Assembly: GCF_005222805.1 (NCBI RefSeq)
Contig: NZ_STGC01000005.1
Location: forward strand, 1,278,456-1,342,455
DNA from: Devosia sp. FKR38
GTDB taxonomy: Bacteria; Pseudomonadota; Alphaproteobacteria; Rhizobiales; Devosiaceae
Direction: 5' to 3'
Length of the DNA stretch: 64,000 bases
Part shown: in pieces, positions 8,963 through 18,001 of the stretch
Layout of the letters: the number at the start of each line of letters is the position of its first letter
Numbering within the stretch: position 1 is the stretch's first letter
The notes under the pieces: generated by a model
Databases searched by the model: none
Told to the model about the DNA's origin: nothing
What the model saw: only the letters and a program-made list of their open reading frames with translations
Position numbers and translations under genes: made by a program

Positions 8963-9994
8963 TTACCGCCCGCCGCCGATATTGCGGTTGCGCTGGCCGA
9001 TGCCGCCCTCGCCATAGGGATAGTCGCTCATCTCCGGCTTGCTGACGGCGCCCAGTGCCGCCAGTTCTTCCGGCGTCAGCACCAGCCCGGCGGCACCCAG
9101 ATTGTCCTTGAGCTGATCGGTCGTGCGCGCGCCCAGGATCACCGAGGTCACAGCCGGCTGTGCCGCCACCCAGGCCAGCGCCACCTGGGCCATGCTGGCG
9201 CCGCGCGCCTTGGCCAGGTCTTCCACCGCCCCGATCACCTCCCAGGTGCGCAGGTCGCTGTTGCGCTTTTCAAAGGCCTCCATGCCCCGCTTGGGGTTTT
9301 CGCCAAGCCGCGTGGCCCCAGTCGGCATCTGGTCGCGCTTGTATTTCCCGCTCAGCCAGCCGCCGCCCAGCGGCGACCAGGGCAGCAGGCCAATGCCCGC
9401 ATCCTGCGCCGCCGGCACGATCTCGTGCTCGATATCACGGACCAGGAGGTTATATTGCGGCTGCAGCGTCACCGGCGCGGCGAAACCGGCCATCTTTGCT
9501 GTCCAGACCGCCTTGGTCATCTGCCAGCCCAGGAAGTTGGAAAAGCCATAATAGGCAATCTTGCCGTTACGGATGGCATCGTCGAGGAAGCGCAGCGTCT
9601 CCTCGATCGGCGTCAGCGCGTCCCAGGCGTGCATCTGGTAGAGGTCGATATGCTCGACGCCCAGGCGCTTGAGCGAAGCGTCCAGCGCCTCGTTGAGGTT
9701 CTTGCGCGACAGGCCCAGGTGATTGGGCCCCGGCCCCATGGGAAAGCGCCCCTTGGTGGTGATCACCAGATCGCGCAGGATCCCCGGCTTGCTCTTGAGC
9801 CAGCGCCCGACGATCTCCTCGGAGACCCCGGCACTATAGACATTGGCCGTATCGATGAAATTGCCGCCCGCCGCCACATAGGCGTCCATCAGCGCAAAGG
9901 ACGTGGCCTCGTCCGATTCCGCGCCAAAGGTCATGGTGCCCAGGCAATAGTTCGAAACCACGGTGCCGCTGTTACCCAGCCTGCGATAGTCCAT
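8963..9994 (-). CDS. Aldo/keto reductase
   Basis: A 343-aa NADPH-dependent TIM-barrel oxidoreductase. The N-terminus YRRLGNSG..VS..CLGTMTFG, the Asp-Ala-Tyr region ANVYSAGVSEEIVGRWL, the catalytic Lys in LVITTKGRF and the YQMHAWD histidine are all present, so the Asp-Tyr-Lys-His tetrad is intact. The C-terminal VILGART...L.DNLGA segment is the usual cofactor loop. I chose the ATG at 9994 because GAGGAG lies 9 bases before it; the ATG at 10003 is too close. The substrate is unknown. It is divergent from topA. Confidence 0.92.
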   Translation of the reverse strand: MDYRRLGNSGTVVSNYCLGTMTFGAESDEATSFALMDAYVAAGGNFIDTANVYSAGVSEEIVGRWLKSKPGILRDLVITTKGRFPMGPGPNHLGLSRKNLNEALDASLKRLGVEHIDLYQMHAWDALTPIEETLRFLDDAIRNGKIAYYGFSNFLGWQMTKAVWTAKMAGFAAPVTLQPQYNLLVRDIEHEIVPAAQDAGIGLLPWSPLGGGWLSGKYKRDQMPTGATRLGENPKRGMEAFEKRNSDLRTWEVIGAVEDLAKARGASMAQVALAWVAAQPAVTSVILGARTTDQLKDNLGAAGLVLTPEELAALGAVSKPEMSDYPYGEGGIGQRNRNIGGGR

Positions 9995-10148
9995 AGCAAT
10001 CATCTCCTCATGATCGACCCGACAGGCAATCGGCGTCCTCGCCAGGGAGCGCGGGACAGATTGGGCGCGATTGCACTGTGAATGGGTGGGGCGCAGAACC
10101 GCGCCGAAACCAAGTCTGCACCCGTCCCATCTTGTATGCAAGTTTTCT

Positions 10149-10163
10149 CTCCCCTTCGGGGAG
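10149..10163. repeat. Short CTCCCC/GGGGAG hairpin
   Basis: CTCCCC and GGGGAG flank TTC in the 271-base divergent gap between the aldo/keto reductase and topA. It shares its sequence style with the other C-rich/G-rich palindromes of this window. The rest of the gap holds the proposed topA promoter and nothing else that I recognise. Confidence 0.45.
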
Positions 10164-10198
10164 GGCCTGCGGCATGGACGCCGTGCTCGGGGAGGCCG

Positions 10199-10227
10199 TT
10201 GACACTTTGTTCCGGCTTCACCATGTT
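10199..10227 (+). promoter_or_regulatory. Candidate sigma70 promoter of topA
   Basis: A perfect -35 TTGACA (10199-10204) is followed after 17 bases by CATGTT (10222-10227), which matches the -10 consensus at three of six positions. The start of transcription would be near 10234, about 32 bases before the topA ATG. Confidence 0.5.
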
Positions 10228-10265
10228 GCGCCACTTCCTACAGAGCGCTTGCGGACAGGTATTCC

Positions 10266-12926
10266 ATGAAGGTCGTCGTCGTTGAAAGTCCGGCTAAAGC
10301 CAAGACAATCAACAAATATCTGGGTTCGGGCTATGAAGTCCTGGCCTCCTTCGGCCATGTCCGCGATTTGCCGGCCAAGGATGGCTCGGTGCGTCCCGAC
10401 GAGGACTTCGCCATGTCCTGGGATGTCGACACCGCCTCCAAGAAGCGCATTGCCGACATTGCCGCCGCCCTCAAGGGCGCTGACGAACTGATCCTGGCAA
10501 CTGACCCTGACCGCGAAGGCGAGGCCATTTCCTGGCACGTGCTCGATGTGCTGCGCCAGAAAAAGGCCATCAAGAAGGACATGGTCGTGCGCCGGGTCCT
10601 GTTCAACGCCATTACCAAGGACGCCATTCTGGCGGCCATGCAGGTGCCGCGCGAAATCGACATGCCGCTGGTCGATGCCTATCTGGCCCGCCGCGCCCTC
10701 GATTATCTCGTCGGCTTCACCCTCTCGCCCATCCTCTGGCGCAAGCTGCCCGGCTCCCGCTCGGCCGGCCGCGTGCAGTCGGTGGCGCTGCGCCTGGTGT
10801 CGGACCGCGAATCCGAGATCGAAAAATTCAAGCCCGACGAATATTGGTCGGTCGAGGCCAAGCTCGCCCAGTCGGGCAAGAGCTTCCTGGCCCGTCTGCT
10901 CTCGGTGGATGGCAAGAAGACCGACAAGCTGGCGATTCGGACCGGCGAGAATGCCGCTGAGCTGAAAAAGCTCATCGAAGCCGGCCAGTTCAACGTCTCG
11001 GCCGTCGAGAAAAAGCCCACCAAGCGCAATCCCTATGCGCCCTTCACCACCTCGAGCCTGCAGCAGGACGCCTCCTCGCGCCTGGGCCTTTCGCCCAACC
11101 GCACCATGCAGATCGCCCAGCGCCTCTACGAAGACGGCCTGATCACCTATATGCGAACCGACGCCGTGCAGATGGCCCCCGAGGGCATTGCCATGGCCCG
11201 CTCGGTGATCGGCAAATATTTCGGCGAGGAATATCTCCCCGAAAAGGCCCGCATCTATCAGACCAAGGCCAAGAACGCCCAGGAAGCGCACGAGGCCATC
11301 CGCCCCACCGACATGTTCAAGCGTCCCGAGCAGCTCAGCATCGATGCCGACCAGGCCAAGCTCTATGGCCTGATCTGGCGCCGGACCCTGGCCAGCCAGA
11401 TGCGCTCGGCCGAGATCGACCGCACCACGGTCGACATCGCCGTCAACGTGCCCGGCCGCGCTGTCGAACTGCGCGCCATCGGCTCGGTCGTCACCTTCCC
11501 CGGCTTTCTCAAGCTCTATGGCGTCGAGGCCAAGTCCGACGAACCCGATGACGAGGATGAGGACACCCGCGAACTGCCGCCGCTGGCCGTGGGCGACAAG
11601 CCCGCGCTCGAAGCGGTCGACATCGAGCAGCATTTCACCCAGCCGCCCAGCCGCTATACCGAGGCGAGCCTGATCAAGAAGATGGAAGAGCTCGGCATCG
11701 GCCGGCCCTCCACCTATGCGGCCACGCTCACCACGCTCAAGGACCGCGACTATGTCCGGCTCGAGGGCAAGGCGCTGCATCCCGAGGATCGCGGCCGCAT
11801 CGTCACGGCGTTCCTCGAAAACTTCTTCACCCGCTATGTCGAATATGGCTTCACGGCGGGCCTCGAAGAACAGCTCGACGAGATCTCGGCCGGCACGCTC
11901 GACTACAAGCAGGTGCTGCGCGATTTCTGGAAGGATTTCACCGCCGCCACCACCGAGATCAAGGATCTGCGCGTCTCCGAGGTGCTCGATACCCTCAACG
12001 ACGCCCTGGCTAGCCGCATCTTCCCGCCCAAGGAAGATGGCTCCGATCCGCGCCGCTGCCCCACCTGCGGCACCGGCCAGCTCTCGCTCAAGCTGGGCAA
12101 GTTCGGCGCCTTCATCGGCTGCTCGAACTATCCCGAATGCAAGCACACCATGCAGCTCTCGGACGCCGCCTCCGGCCAATCCTCGGAAGCGGCAGCCGGC
12201 GACGGCGTGCTCGGCACTGATCCGGAATCGGGCGACGAGGTCTTCCTCAAGACCGGGCGCTTTGGCCCCTATGTCCAGCTCGGCGACGGCAAGGAAGCCA
12301 AGCGCAGCTCCATCCCCAAGGGCTGGGAAGCCGCGTCCCTGACGCTGGAATCAGCGCTCAAGCTGCTGTCGCTGCCGCGCGAAGTGGGTCTGCATCCTGA
12401 AACCGGCCTGCCCATTTCCTCGGGCCTGGGCCGCTATGGTCCCTTCATCCTGCACGATGGCAAATATGCCAACCTGCCCGATGTCGAGGAGGTCTTTACC
12501 GTCGGCCTCAACCGCGCGGTGGACCTGCTGGCGCAAAAGGCCGCTGGCGGCTTCAAGCGCGGCGGCGGCACCGCCGTGGCCGCCATCCAGACCTTCGAGC
12601 ACGACAATGGCCCCATCACCGTGCGGGCCGGCCGCTATGGTCCCTATGTCAACCAGGGCAAGATCAACGCGACCATCCCCAAGGATATCCAGCCCGAGGC
12701 CGTGACGCTCGACCAGGCCGTCGCCTGGATTGCCGCCCGCGCCGAAGCGACCGGCGCCAAGGTCAAGAAGGCCCCCGCCAAAAAGGCTGCCGCCAAAAAG
12801 CCCGCTGCAAAGACGGCGGCGGCCAAGACCACGGCCGCCAAGAAGCCCGCAGCAGCCAAAAAGCCCGCTGCGGCCAAAAAGCCCGCCACCAAGAAAATCG
12901 TCGCCGACGAAGACGTGCCCTTCTAG
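10266..12926 (+). CDS. topA: DNA topoisomerase I
   Basis: TopA relaxes negative supercoils by a type IA mechanism. The 886-aa product starts with the Toprim domain (catalytic Glu in VVVESPAKA, acidic triad in ATDPDREGEA). The active tyrosine is Tyr295 in GLITYMRTD. One four-cysteine zinc ribbon follows near residue 598 (CPTCGTGQLSL... to CSNYPECKH). After it come three cysteine-free ribbon repeats, each with a GR(Y/F)GP(Y/F) core. The tail is Lys/Ala/Pro-rich and ends EDVPF, probably binding DNA or RNA polymerase. Confidence 0.98.
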   Translation: MKVVVVESPAKAKTINKYLGSGYEVLASFGHVRDLPAKDGSVRPDEDFAMSWDVDTASKKRIADIAAALKGADELILATDPDREGEAISWHVLDVLRQKKAIKKDMVVRRVLFNAITKDAILAAMQVPREIDMPLVDAYLARRALDYLVGFTLSPILWRKLPGSRSAGRVQSVALRLVSDRESEIEKFKPDEYWSVEAKLAQSGKSFLARLLSVDGKKTDKLAIRTGENAAELKKLIEAGQFNVSAVEKKPTKRNPYAPFTTSSLQQDASSRLGLSPNRTMQIAQRLYEDGLITYMRTDAVQMAPEGIAMARSVIGKYFGEEYLPEKARIYQTKAKNAQEAHEAIRPTDMFKRPEQLSIDADQAKLYGLIWRRTLASQMRSAEIDRTTVDIAVNVPGRAVELRAIGSVVTFPGFLKLYGVEAKSDEPDDEDEDTRELPPLAVGDKPALEAVDIEQHFTQPPSRYTEASLIKKMEELGIGRPSTYAATLTTLKDRDYVRLEGKALHPEDRGRIVTAFLENFFTRYVEYGFTAGLEEQLDEISAGTLDYKQVLRDFWKDFTAATTEIKDLRVSEVLDTLNDALASRIFPPKEDGSDPRRCPTCGTGQLSLKLGKFGAFIGCSNYPECKHTMQLSDAASGQSSEAAAGDGVLGTDPESGDEVFLKTGRFGPYVQLGDGKEAKRSSIPKGWEAASLTLESALKLLSLPREVGLHPETGLPISSGLGRYGPFILHDGKYANLPDVEEVFTVGLNRAVDLLAQKAAGGFKRGGGTAVAAIQTFEHDNGPITVRAGRYGPYVNQGKINATIPKDIQPEAVTLDQAVAWIAARAEATGAKVKKAPAKKAAAKKPAAKTAAAKTTAAKKPAAAKKPAAAKKPATKKIVADEDVPF

Positions 12927-12941
12927 GCGGCCAGAACCTCA

Positions 12942-12962
12942 GGCAGCGCCCCTGGCGCTGCC
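12942..12962 (+). terminator. Hairpin after topA
   Basis: A 9-bp perfect stem (GGCAGCGCC / GGCGCTGCC) with a three-base loop lies 16 bases past the topA stop. The following bases are A-rich then T-poor, so this is a weak intrinsic terminator at best. Confidence 0.45.
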
Positions 12963-13023
12963 GCCAAAATTCCCCTTGCCCGCTGCAAAAAACGCGATAA
13001 GCCTCCGCTTGGGGGAGGCTCAC

Positions 13024-13731
13024 ATGCGTCGATTTCTCATCACCGGTCTGGCCGTGCTGGCCAGCACTCTGGCCGCCTCGGCCGACAAGCTGCTTGAGCC
13101 GGCGCTCACCGTGCCGCCCTCGCAGGGCGATCACCCCCGCGTCGCGCTGACGCTGGATGCCTGCATGGGCGACATCGACCATCGCATTCTCGACGTGCTG
13201 GTGTCCGAGGCCATCCCCACCACCATTTTTGCCACCGCGCGCTGGCTCAACCACAATCCTGAGACCATCGCCGTGCTGGCGGCGCATCCCGAGCTCTTCG
13301 ACATCCAGGATCACGGCCGCAACCACGTGCCCGCCGTCACGGGCAGCGAAAAGCCCTATGGCATCACCCCGGCCGGCACGCTGGCCGCCGTCGATGACGA
13401 AGTGCTGGGCGGCGCCGAGGCGATCCTGGCCAATTTTGGCCGCCAGCCCACCTGGTTCCGCGGCGCCACCGCGCTCTATACGCCCGACGCCATCGCCGAA
13501 ATCGAACATCTGGGCTATCGCGTCGCCGGCTTCTCGCTCAATGCCGATTTCGGCGCTTCGGCCTCGGCTGAAACCGCCCAGAGCCGCATCGCCTCGGCCA
13601 AGGATGGCGATGTCATCATCGCCCATATCAACCAGCCCGGCCGCCCCGCCGGCGCCGGCATCGCCAAGGGCCTGCTTGAGCTGCACGCTAAGGGCTACGA
13701 GTTTGTCCGCCTGGGCGATCTCGCGCCCTGA
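13024..13731 (+). CDS. Secreted polysaccharide-deacetylase-like protein
   Basis: A 235-aa protein with a Sec signal peptide (cleavage near AASA, residue 20) and a NodB-type fold. The first catalytic motif reads VALTLDACMG rather than the usual TFDDGP, so the second aspartate is replaced. The HxxxH metal motif is kept as DHGRNH. Later strands fit the family (RQPTWFRGATALY, GDVIIAHINQP). The variant motif suggests a distinct subfamily of unknown substrate. GGGGGAGG precedes the ATG. It follows topA after a hairpin. Confidence 0.75.
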   Translation: MRRFLITGLAVLASTLAASADKLLEPALTVPPSQGDHPRVALTLDACMGDIDHRILDVLVSEAIPTTIFATARWLNHNPETIAVLAAHPELFDIQDHGRNHVPAVTGSEKPYGITPAGTLAAVDDEVLGGAEAILANFGRQPTWFRGATALYTPDAIAEIEHLGYRVAGFSLNADFGASASAETAQSRIASAKDGDVIIAHINQPGRPAGAGIAKGLLELHAKGYEFVRLGDLAP

Positions 13732-13753
13732 GCGCAGGCCCGCCCCACGCCCA

Positions 13754-13785
13754 CCGTCAATGCCCGGCTCGTCCGGGCAATCCAC
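13754..13785. repeat. 32-bp direct repeat with internal palindrome, copy 1
   Basis: Identical over 32 bases to 13956-13987. It contains the inverted repeat ATTGCCCGGAC-type arms (TGCCCGG / CCGGGCA). A related palindrome, ATCACCCGGAC facing the complementary AAGCCGGGTGAT, lies at 13805-13827. All are within the 283-base gap between convergent genes. Confidence 0.8.
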
Positions 13786-13850
13786 ATCCGGACCATCACA
13801 TTGGATCACCCGGACAAGCCGGGTGATTACGACCGCGGGGGAAGAGGTTC

Positions 13851-13896
13851 CATCGTCTCCCTCCCCCTTGAGGGGAGGGATAAAGGGTGGGGGTCG
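13851..13896. repeat. Dispersed GC-rich palindromic element, copy 2
   Basis: The core is TCCCTCCCC (13858-13866) facing GGGGAGGGA (13872-13880), with the same ATCG lead and GGGTGGGGGT tail as copy 1 at 634-681. The gap holds nothing else recognisable besides the two 32-bp repeats. Confidence 0.65.
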
Positions 13897-13955
13897 ATGG
13901 GACGGGGCACTTGTGCCTCAGGCAGCGCCAGAGACAATCTCCTCCGCCCCATACC

Positions 13956-13987
13956 CCGTCAATGCCCGGCTCGTCCGGGCAATCCAC
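13956..13987. repeat. 32-bp direct repeat with internal palindrome, copy 2
   Basis: Second identical copy of the repeat at 13754-13785, located 27 bases before the 3' end of the dipeptidase gene. Confidence 0.8.
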
Positions 13988-14014
13988 CCCGAACGACCCG
14001 CTCCGCGCAAAACC

Positions 14015-15058
14015 CTAACCGATGGCGCGCTCGATCATGCTCAGCCAATTGCCATAGGCGATCTTGCTGACCAGCGCTTCGCCATAACCCTTGTCGAGCA
14101 AGGCCTGCAGCAGCTTGGGCACGCCCGTGACGTCCTTCATCGGCGCGGGCAGCATGGCCCCGTCGAAATCGCTGCCCAGCGCCACGCCGTCCTCGCCGAG
14201 TGCTTCGAGCAGCGCATCGACATGGCGCACGATGACCTCCATCTCGGTGTCAGCGCGCCATTGTCCGTCCGGCCGCAGGAACCCCGTGGCATAATTGACG
14301 CCCACGATCCCACGGCTTTCGGCAATCGCCTTGAGCTGCCAGTCCACCAGATTGCGCGAGCTGGCGCAGATGGCATGCACATTGGAGTGCGTTGCCACCA
14401 GCGGCTTGTCGCTCACCGCGGCCACATCGCGGAAGCCGGCGGCATTGATATGGCTGAGATCGATCATGATCCCCCGCGCATTGCATTCGCGCACCAGCGC
14501 CTTGCCGGCCTCGCTCAGTCCCGGCCCTGTTTCGGCGTCCGAGGGGAAGCGGAACGGCACGCCGGTGGCAAAGGCGTTGGCCCGGCTCCACACCAGCCCG
14601 ATTGAGCGCAGCCCGGCGGCATAGAGCACCTCCAGGGCGTTGAAATCGGTGTCGATGGCCTCGGCCCCCTCGATATGCATCACCGCCGCCAGCGCGCCCC
14701 GGCCATTGGCCGCGCGCACCTCGGCCGCCGTGCGGCACACAGCCAGCGCGCCGACCCGCTCCAGCCGCAGCAGAATGGCGCTCATACCGAAGGTCGACTG
14801 CTGTGCATCAGCCACCGCCAGCTCGGGCGGCAGCACGCCTTCGCTGTAGTTGGGTGCAGCCACCACGGCATCGAGCTTGACCTTGAGCGGCGGCGGAAAC
14901 ATCGCGAAGAACCCGCCCGCCATGCCGGCCGCCTTGGCCCGCGGCAGATCGATATCGGCCTTGGGCAGGCCCTCGACAAACAGCGCCGTCCGATCCCCCT
15001 CGGCCTCCAGCAGCTTGAGCAGGGTGTCGTTGTGGCCGTCAAAAAAGGGAATGGTCAT
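14015..15058 (-). CDS. Membrane dipeptidase family (peptidase M19)
   Basis: A 347-aa zinc TIM-barrel dipeptidase of the renal-dipeptidase family. The first zinc motif FFDGHNDTLL (HxD) is at the N-terminus. The bridging Glu is in MHIEGAEAI. Later histidines appear in IDLSHINAAGF and ATHSNVHAIC, and the final GSDFDGAM carries the conserved Asp. There is no signal peptide, so it is probably cytoplasmic. Substrates would be dipeptides, possibly with D-residues. It is divergent from rnr with 134 bases between. Confidence 0.92.
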   Translation of the reverse strand: MTIPFFDGHNDTLLKLLEAEGDRTALFVEGLPKADIDLPRAKAAGMAGGFFAMFPPPLKVKLDAVVAAPNYSEGVLPPELAVADAQQSTFGMSAILLRLERVGALAVCRTAAEVRAANGRGALAAVMHIEGAEAIDTDFNALEVLYAAGLRSIGLVWSRANAFATGVPFRFPSDAETGPGLSEAGKALVRECNARGIMIDLSHINAAGFRDVAAVSDKPLVATHSNVHAICASSRNLVDWQLKAIAESRGIVGVNYATGFLRPDGQWRADTEMEVIVRHVDALLEALGEDGVALGSDFDGAMLPAPMKDVTGVPKLLQALLDKGYGEALVSKIAYGNWLSMIERAIG

Positions 15059-15136
15059 CGGGAATCGCTTTCAACGCTGAAGCCCCGATACAACGCCCTC
15101 ACCGCGACCATCTCAAGGCCTGCGCCGAGCGCCGAT

Positions 15137-15165
15137 TTGGCAAAACCCCGCCAATCGCCTACATA
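15137..15165 (+). promoter_or_regulatory. Candidate sigma70 promoter of rnr
   Basis: TTGGCA (15137-15142) and TACATA (15160-15165) are separated by 17 bases. The start of transcription would be about 20 bases before the rnr ATG at 15193. Confidence 0.45.
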
Positions 15166-15192
15166 GATCCTGCCCTCCATTGAAATTGATTT

Positions 15193-17505
15193 ATGCCCAA
15201 GCCCCCTACCAGCAAGACGCCGACCCGCAAGCCGAGCCCCAAGCCCAGGAACACCTCCGGCCCCCGCCGCGTCACTGCGCCCCGCGCCGATGCGCTGCCC
15301 AGCCGCGAGCAATTGCTGGCTGCGCTCGCCGAGCAGACCGACATCAAGGGCAAGCGCGATCTGGCCAAGGTCTTCGGCATTCGCGGCGATATGCGCCGCC
15401 CCTTCAAGGCCATGCTGGCCGAGCTCGAGGGCGAGGGCGTCATCACCCGGACCCGCAAGGCCCTGCGCCGCACCGCCGCCCTGCCCCATGTCACCGTGCT
15501 CGACATCCCCGCCGATGCCGACCCCGAGGACATGCACGCCTTCCCCGCCCAATGGAACGATGAGGAAGGCGAAAAGCCCCGCGTGGCCGTGCTCACCGGC
15601 CGCGATGCCCGCGTCGCACCGGCCCCGGGCGACCGCATTCTGGCCCGGATCGACGCCGGCGACGGCGAACTGCCGGTCTATACCGCCAAGGCGATGAAGA
15701 TCCTCGACAAGCCGCGCCGCGGCCAGATCGGCATCGTGCGCATGGACGATGATGGCGCCCGCCTCATTCCGGTCGATCGCAAGAACAAGGAAATGCGCAT
15801 CCCGCTGGGCGATCTGCTCACCGCCGCCGATGGCGACCTCGTCGAAGTCGAGGTCAAACTGTCCGGCCGGTTGATGATCCCACGCGCCAAGGTGATCGCC
15901 GTCATCGGCAATCCCATGAGCGAAGGCGCGGTCAGCCTGATCGCCATCCATAATTTGGAAATCCCCTTCCGCTTCCCGCAGTCCGTGCTGCGCGAGGCCG
16001 AAGAGGCCAAGGAAGCCACGCTCAAGGGCCGTGAGGATTGGCGCGATCTGCCGCTGATCACCATCGACCCCTTCGACGCCAAGGATCACGACGACGCCGT
16101 GCATGCCGTGGCCGACAGTGATCCCGCCAATTCCGGCGGCCATATCGTCACCGTCGCCATTGCTGACGTCGCCGCCTATGTCACCCCCGGCACCGCGCTC
16201 GACCGCGAGGCCTATTTGCGCGGCAATTCGGTCTATTTCCCCGATCGCGTCGTGCCCATGCTGCCCGAGCGCATCTCCAATGAACTGTGCTCGCTCAAGC
16301 AGGGTGAACCCCGCGCCGCCCTGGCCGTGCGCATGATCTTTGGCGCCGATGGCAAGAAGCGCAGCCACAGCTTCCACCGTGTACTGATGCGCTCGGCCGC
16401 CAAGCTCAGCTACCAGCAGGCCCAGGCCGCTATCGACGGCAATGCCGACGATCAGACCGGCCCGCTGCTCGGCCCCATCCTGCGCCCGCTCTATGCAGCC
16501 TATGACACAATGGCCAAAGCGCGCGATCAGCGCGGCCCGCTCGATCTCGACCTGCCCGAGCGCAAGATCGTCCTGGACGACGCTGGGCTGGTCAAGGACA
16601 TCCGCATCCCCGAGCGGCTCGATGCCCATCGCCTGATCGAGGAAATGATGATCGCGGCCAATGTCGCGGCCGCCGAAACCCTCGAACAGCACCGCTCGGC
16701 CCTGCTCTATCGCACCCATGACGAGCCCTCGTCCGAAAAGCTCCAGGCCCTGCGCGACTTCCTTGGCTCGCTTGATCTGGCCATCAAGAAGTCCGACAGC
16801 GTGCGCGCCAGCGATTTCAACGGCATCCTCGCCCAGGCCCGCAAGGCCGGCAATGTCGAGCAGGTCAGCGAAATGGTGCTGCGCAGCCAGGCCCAGGCCG
16901 AATACAGCGCCGAGAACTATGGCCATTTCGGTCTCAATCTCGACCGCTACGCGCATTTCACCTCGCCCATCCGCCGCTATGCCGATCTCATCGTGCACCG
17001 TGCGCTGATCGCTGCCCTCCGCCTGGGCGACGATGGCCTGAGTGAAAACGAAGCCATCCGCCTGCCCGGCATTGCCCAGCACATCTCGGCCACCGAACGC
17101 CGCGCCATGAATGCCGAGCGCGAGACCGCCGATCGCCTGCTGGCGCAGTTCCTTGCCACAAAGATCGGCGCGCGCTTTGAGGGCCGCATTGCCGGCGTCA
17201 CCCGCTCGGGCCTGTTCGTGCGCCTGCTCGAAACCGGCGCCGATGGCTTCATCCCGGCCTCCACCCTGGGCCAGGACTATTATCGCTATGTTGAGGAGCG
17301 CCAGGCCATGATCGGCGAGCGCACGGGCGAGAAATTTGCCCTGGGCGATCGCGTCACCGTGCGGTTACTCGAAGCCGCCCCGGTGGCCGGCGCCTTGCGC
17401 TTTGAACTGCTGTCGGAAGGCGCACGCGTCAATCCGTCATCTGTTCGTCGTGACAAGAAACGCCCATCTAGGTCCTTCGGGCCCAAGGGCCGCTCAAAGA
17501 GGTAG
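15193..17505 (+). CDS. rnr: Ribonuclease R
   Basis: RNase R is a processive 3'-5' exoribonuclease that degrades structured RNA. The 770-aa product has a basic N-terminal extension, a winged-helix region, cold-shock domains, and the RNB catalytic core with the metal-binding TIDPFDAKDHDDAV (about residues 291-304). Further RNB motifs include FPDRVVPMLP and HFTSPIRRYADLIVHR. A C-terminal S1 domain and a basic tail follow. The start has no strong ribosome-binding site. The next gene begins 5 bases after the stop. Confidence 0.97.
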   Translation: MPKPPTSKTPTRKPSPKPRNTSGPRRVTAPRADALPSREQLLAALAEQTDIKGKRDLAKVFGIRGDMRRPFKAMLAELEGEGVITRTRKALRRTAALPHVTVLDIPADADPEDMHAFPAQWNDEEGEKPRVAVLTGRDARVAPAPGDRILARIDAGDGELPVYTAKAMKILDKPRRGQIGIVRMDDDGARLIPVDRKNKEMRIPLGDLLTAADGDLVEVEVKLSGRLMIPRAKVIAVIGNPMSEGAVSLIAIHNLEIPFRFPQSVLREAEEAKEATLKGREDWRDLPLITIDPFDAKDHDDAVHAVADSDPANSGGHIVTVAIADVAAYVTPGTALDREAYLRGNSVYFPDRVVPMLPERISNELCSLKQGEPRAALAVRMIFGADGKKRSHSFHRVLMRSAAKLSYQQAQAAIDGNADDQTGPLLGPILRPLYAAYDTMAKARDQRGPLDLDLPERKIVLDDAGLVKDIRIPERLDAHRLIEEMMIAANVAAAETLEQHRSALLYRTHDEPSSEKLQALRDFLGSLDLAIKKSDSVRASDFNGILAQARKAGNVEQVSEMVLRSQAQAEYSAENYGHFGLNLDRYAHFTSPIRRYADLIVHRALIAALRLGDDGLSENEAIRLPGIAQHISATERRAMNAERETADRLLAQFLATKIGARFEGRIAGVTRSGLFVRLLETGADGFIPASTLGQDYYRYVEERQAMIGERTGEKFALGDRVTVRLLEAAPVAGALRFELLSEGARVNPSSVRRDKKRPSRSFGPKGRSKR

Positions 17506-17509
17506 GACA

Positions 17510-17905
17510 ATGGACAGCAAAGCACGCACAATCGAGCATCGCAGCGTCGGCCAGGCCATGTGGCGCGGCACGCTGTGCAAATGCCCCCATTGTGGTCAGG
17601 GCAGCATGTTCCGCGCCTATCTCAAGGTCGCCGACCATTGCGACGCCTGCGGCGAGCAGCTCGACCTGCATCGCGCCGATGACTTCCCGCCCTATATCGC
17701 CATCATGATCGTCGGCCATATCCTGGTCGGCCTGATGCTGCACATGGATATGGTCTGGCATGTCGATCCGCTGACCTATCTCTACACCATGGTGCCCCTG
17801 GCGGTGATCCTGCCGCTGGCCATGCTGCCCTCCATCAAGGGCGCCATCGTCGGCCTGCAGTGGGCCAATCGCATGTATGGCTTCGGCACCGGCCAGATCG
17901 ACTGA
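17510..17905 (+). CDS. DUF983 membrane protein
   Basis: A 131-aa protein of the DUF983 family, function unknown. The N-terminal part has two CxxC pairs (KCPHCGQG and CDACGEQL) that could bind zinc. Two hydrophobic helices follow (about residues 62-85 and 94-112), so it is an inner-membrane protein. The start at 17510 is preceded by AGAGGTAGGA. It is 4 bases after rnr and probably co-transcribed; rnr-DUF983 pairing is common in this order. Confidence 0.85.
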   Translation: MDSKARTIEHRSVGQAMWRGTLCKCPHCGQGSMFRAYLKVADHCDACGEQLDLHRADDFPPYIAIMIVGHILVGLMLHMDMVWHVDPLTYLYTMVPLAVILPLAMLPSIKGAIVGLQWANRMYGFGTGQID

Positions 17906-18001
17906 AACCCGGCTTGACAATCTGCGGTAAATCCGTAGGTTGCGGCCAAATTCCGGCGCCGGGGAATCCGCGGCGCCTTTTGCTTTGTGAAGGACTACAG
18001 A

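Noticed and set aside
10218..12179. A 653-codon minus-strand frame opposite topA
   Set aside because: Antisense shadow of a full-length topoisomerase gene; low-complexity Gly/Ala/Asp composition and no motif.
13754..13987. CRISPR array
   Set aside because: Only two copies of the 32-bp repeat exist, separated by 170 bases that include other palindromes; there is no regular spacer and no cas gene.
15055..17082. A 675-codon minus-strand frame opposite rnr
   Set aside because: Antisense shadow of RNase R; no motif, and its 3' end runs into the dipeptidase promoter region.
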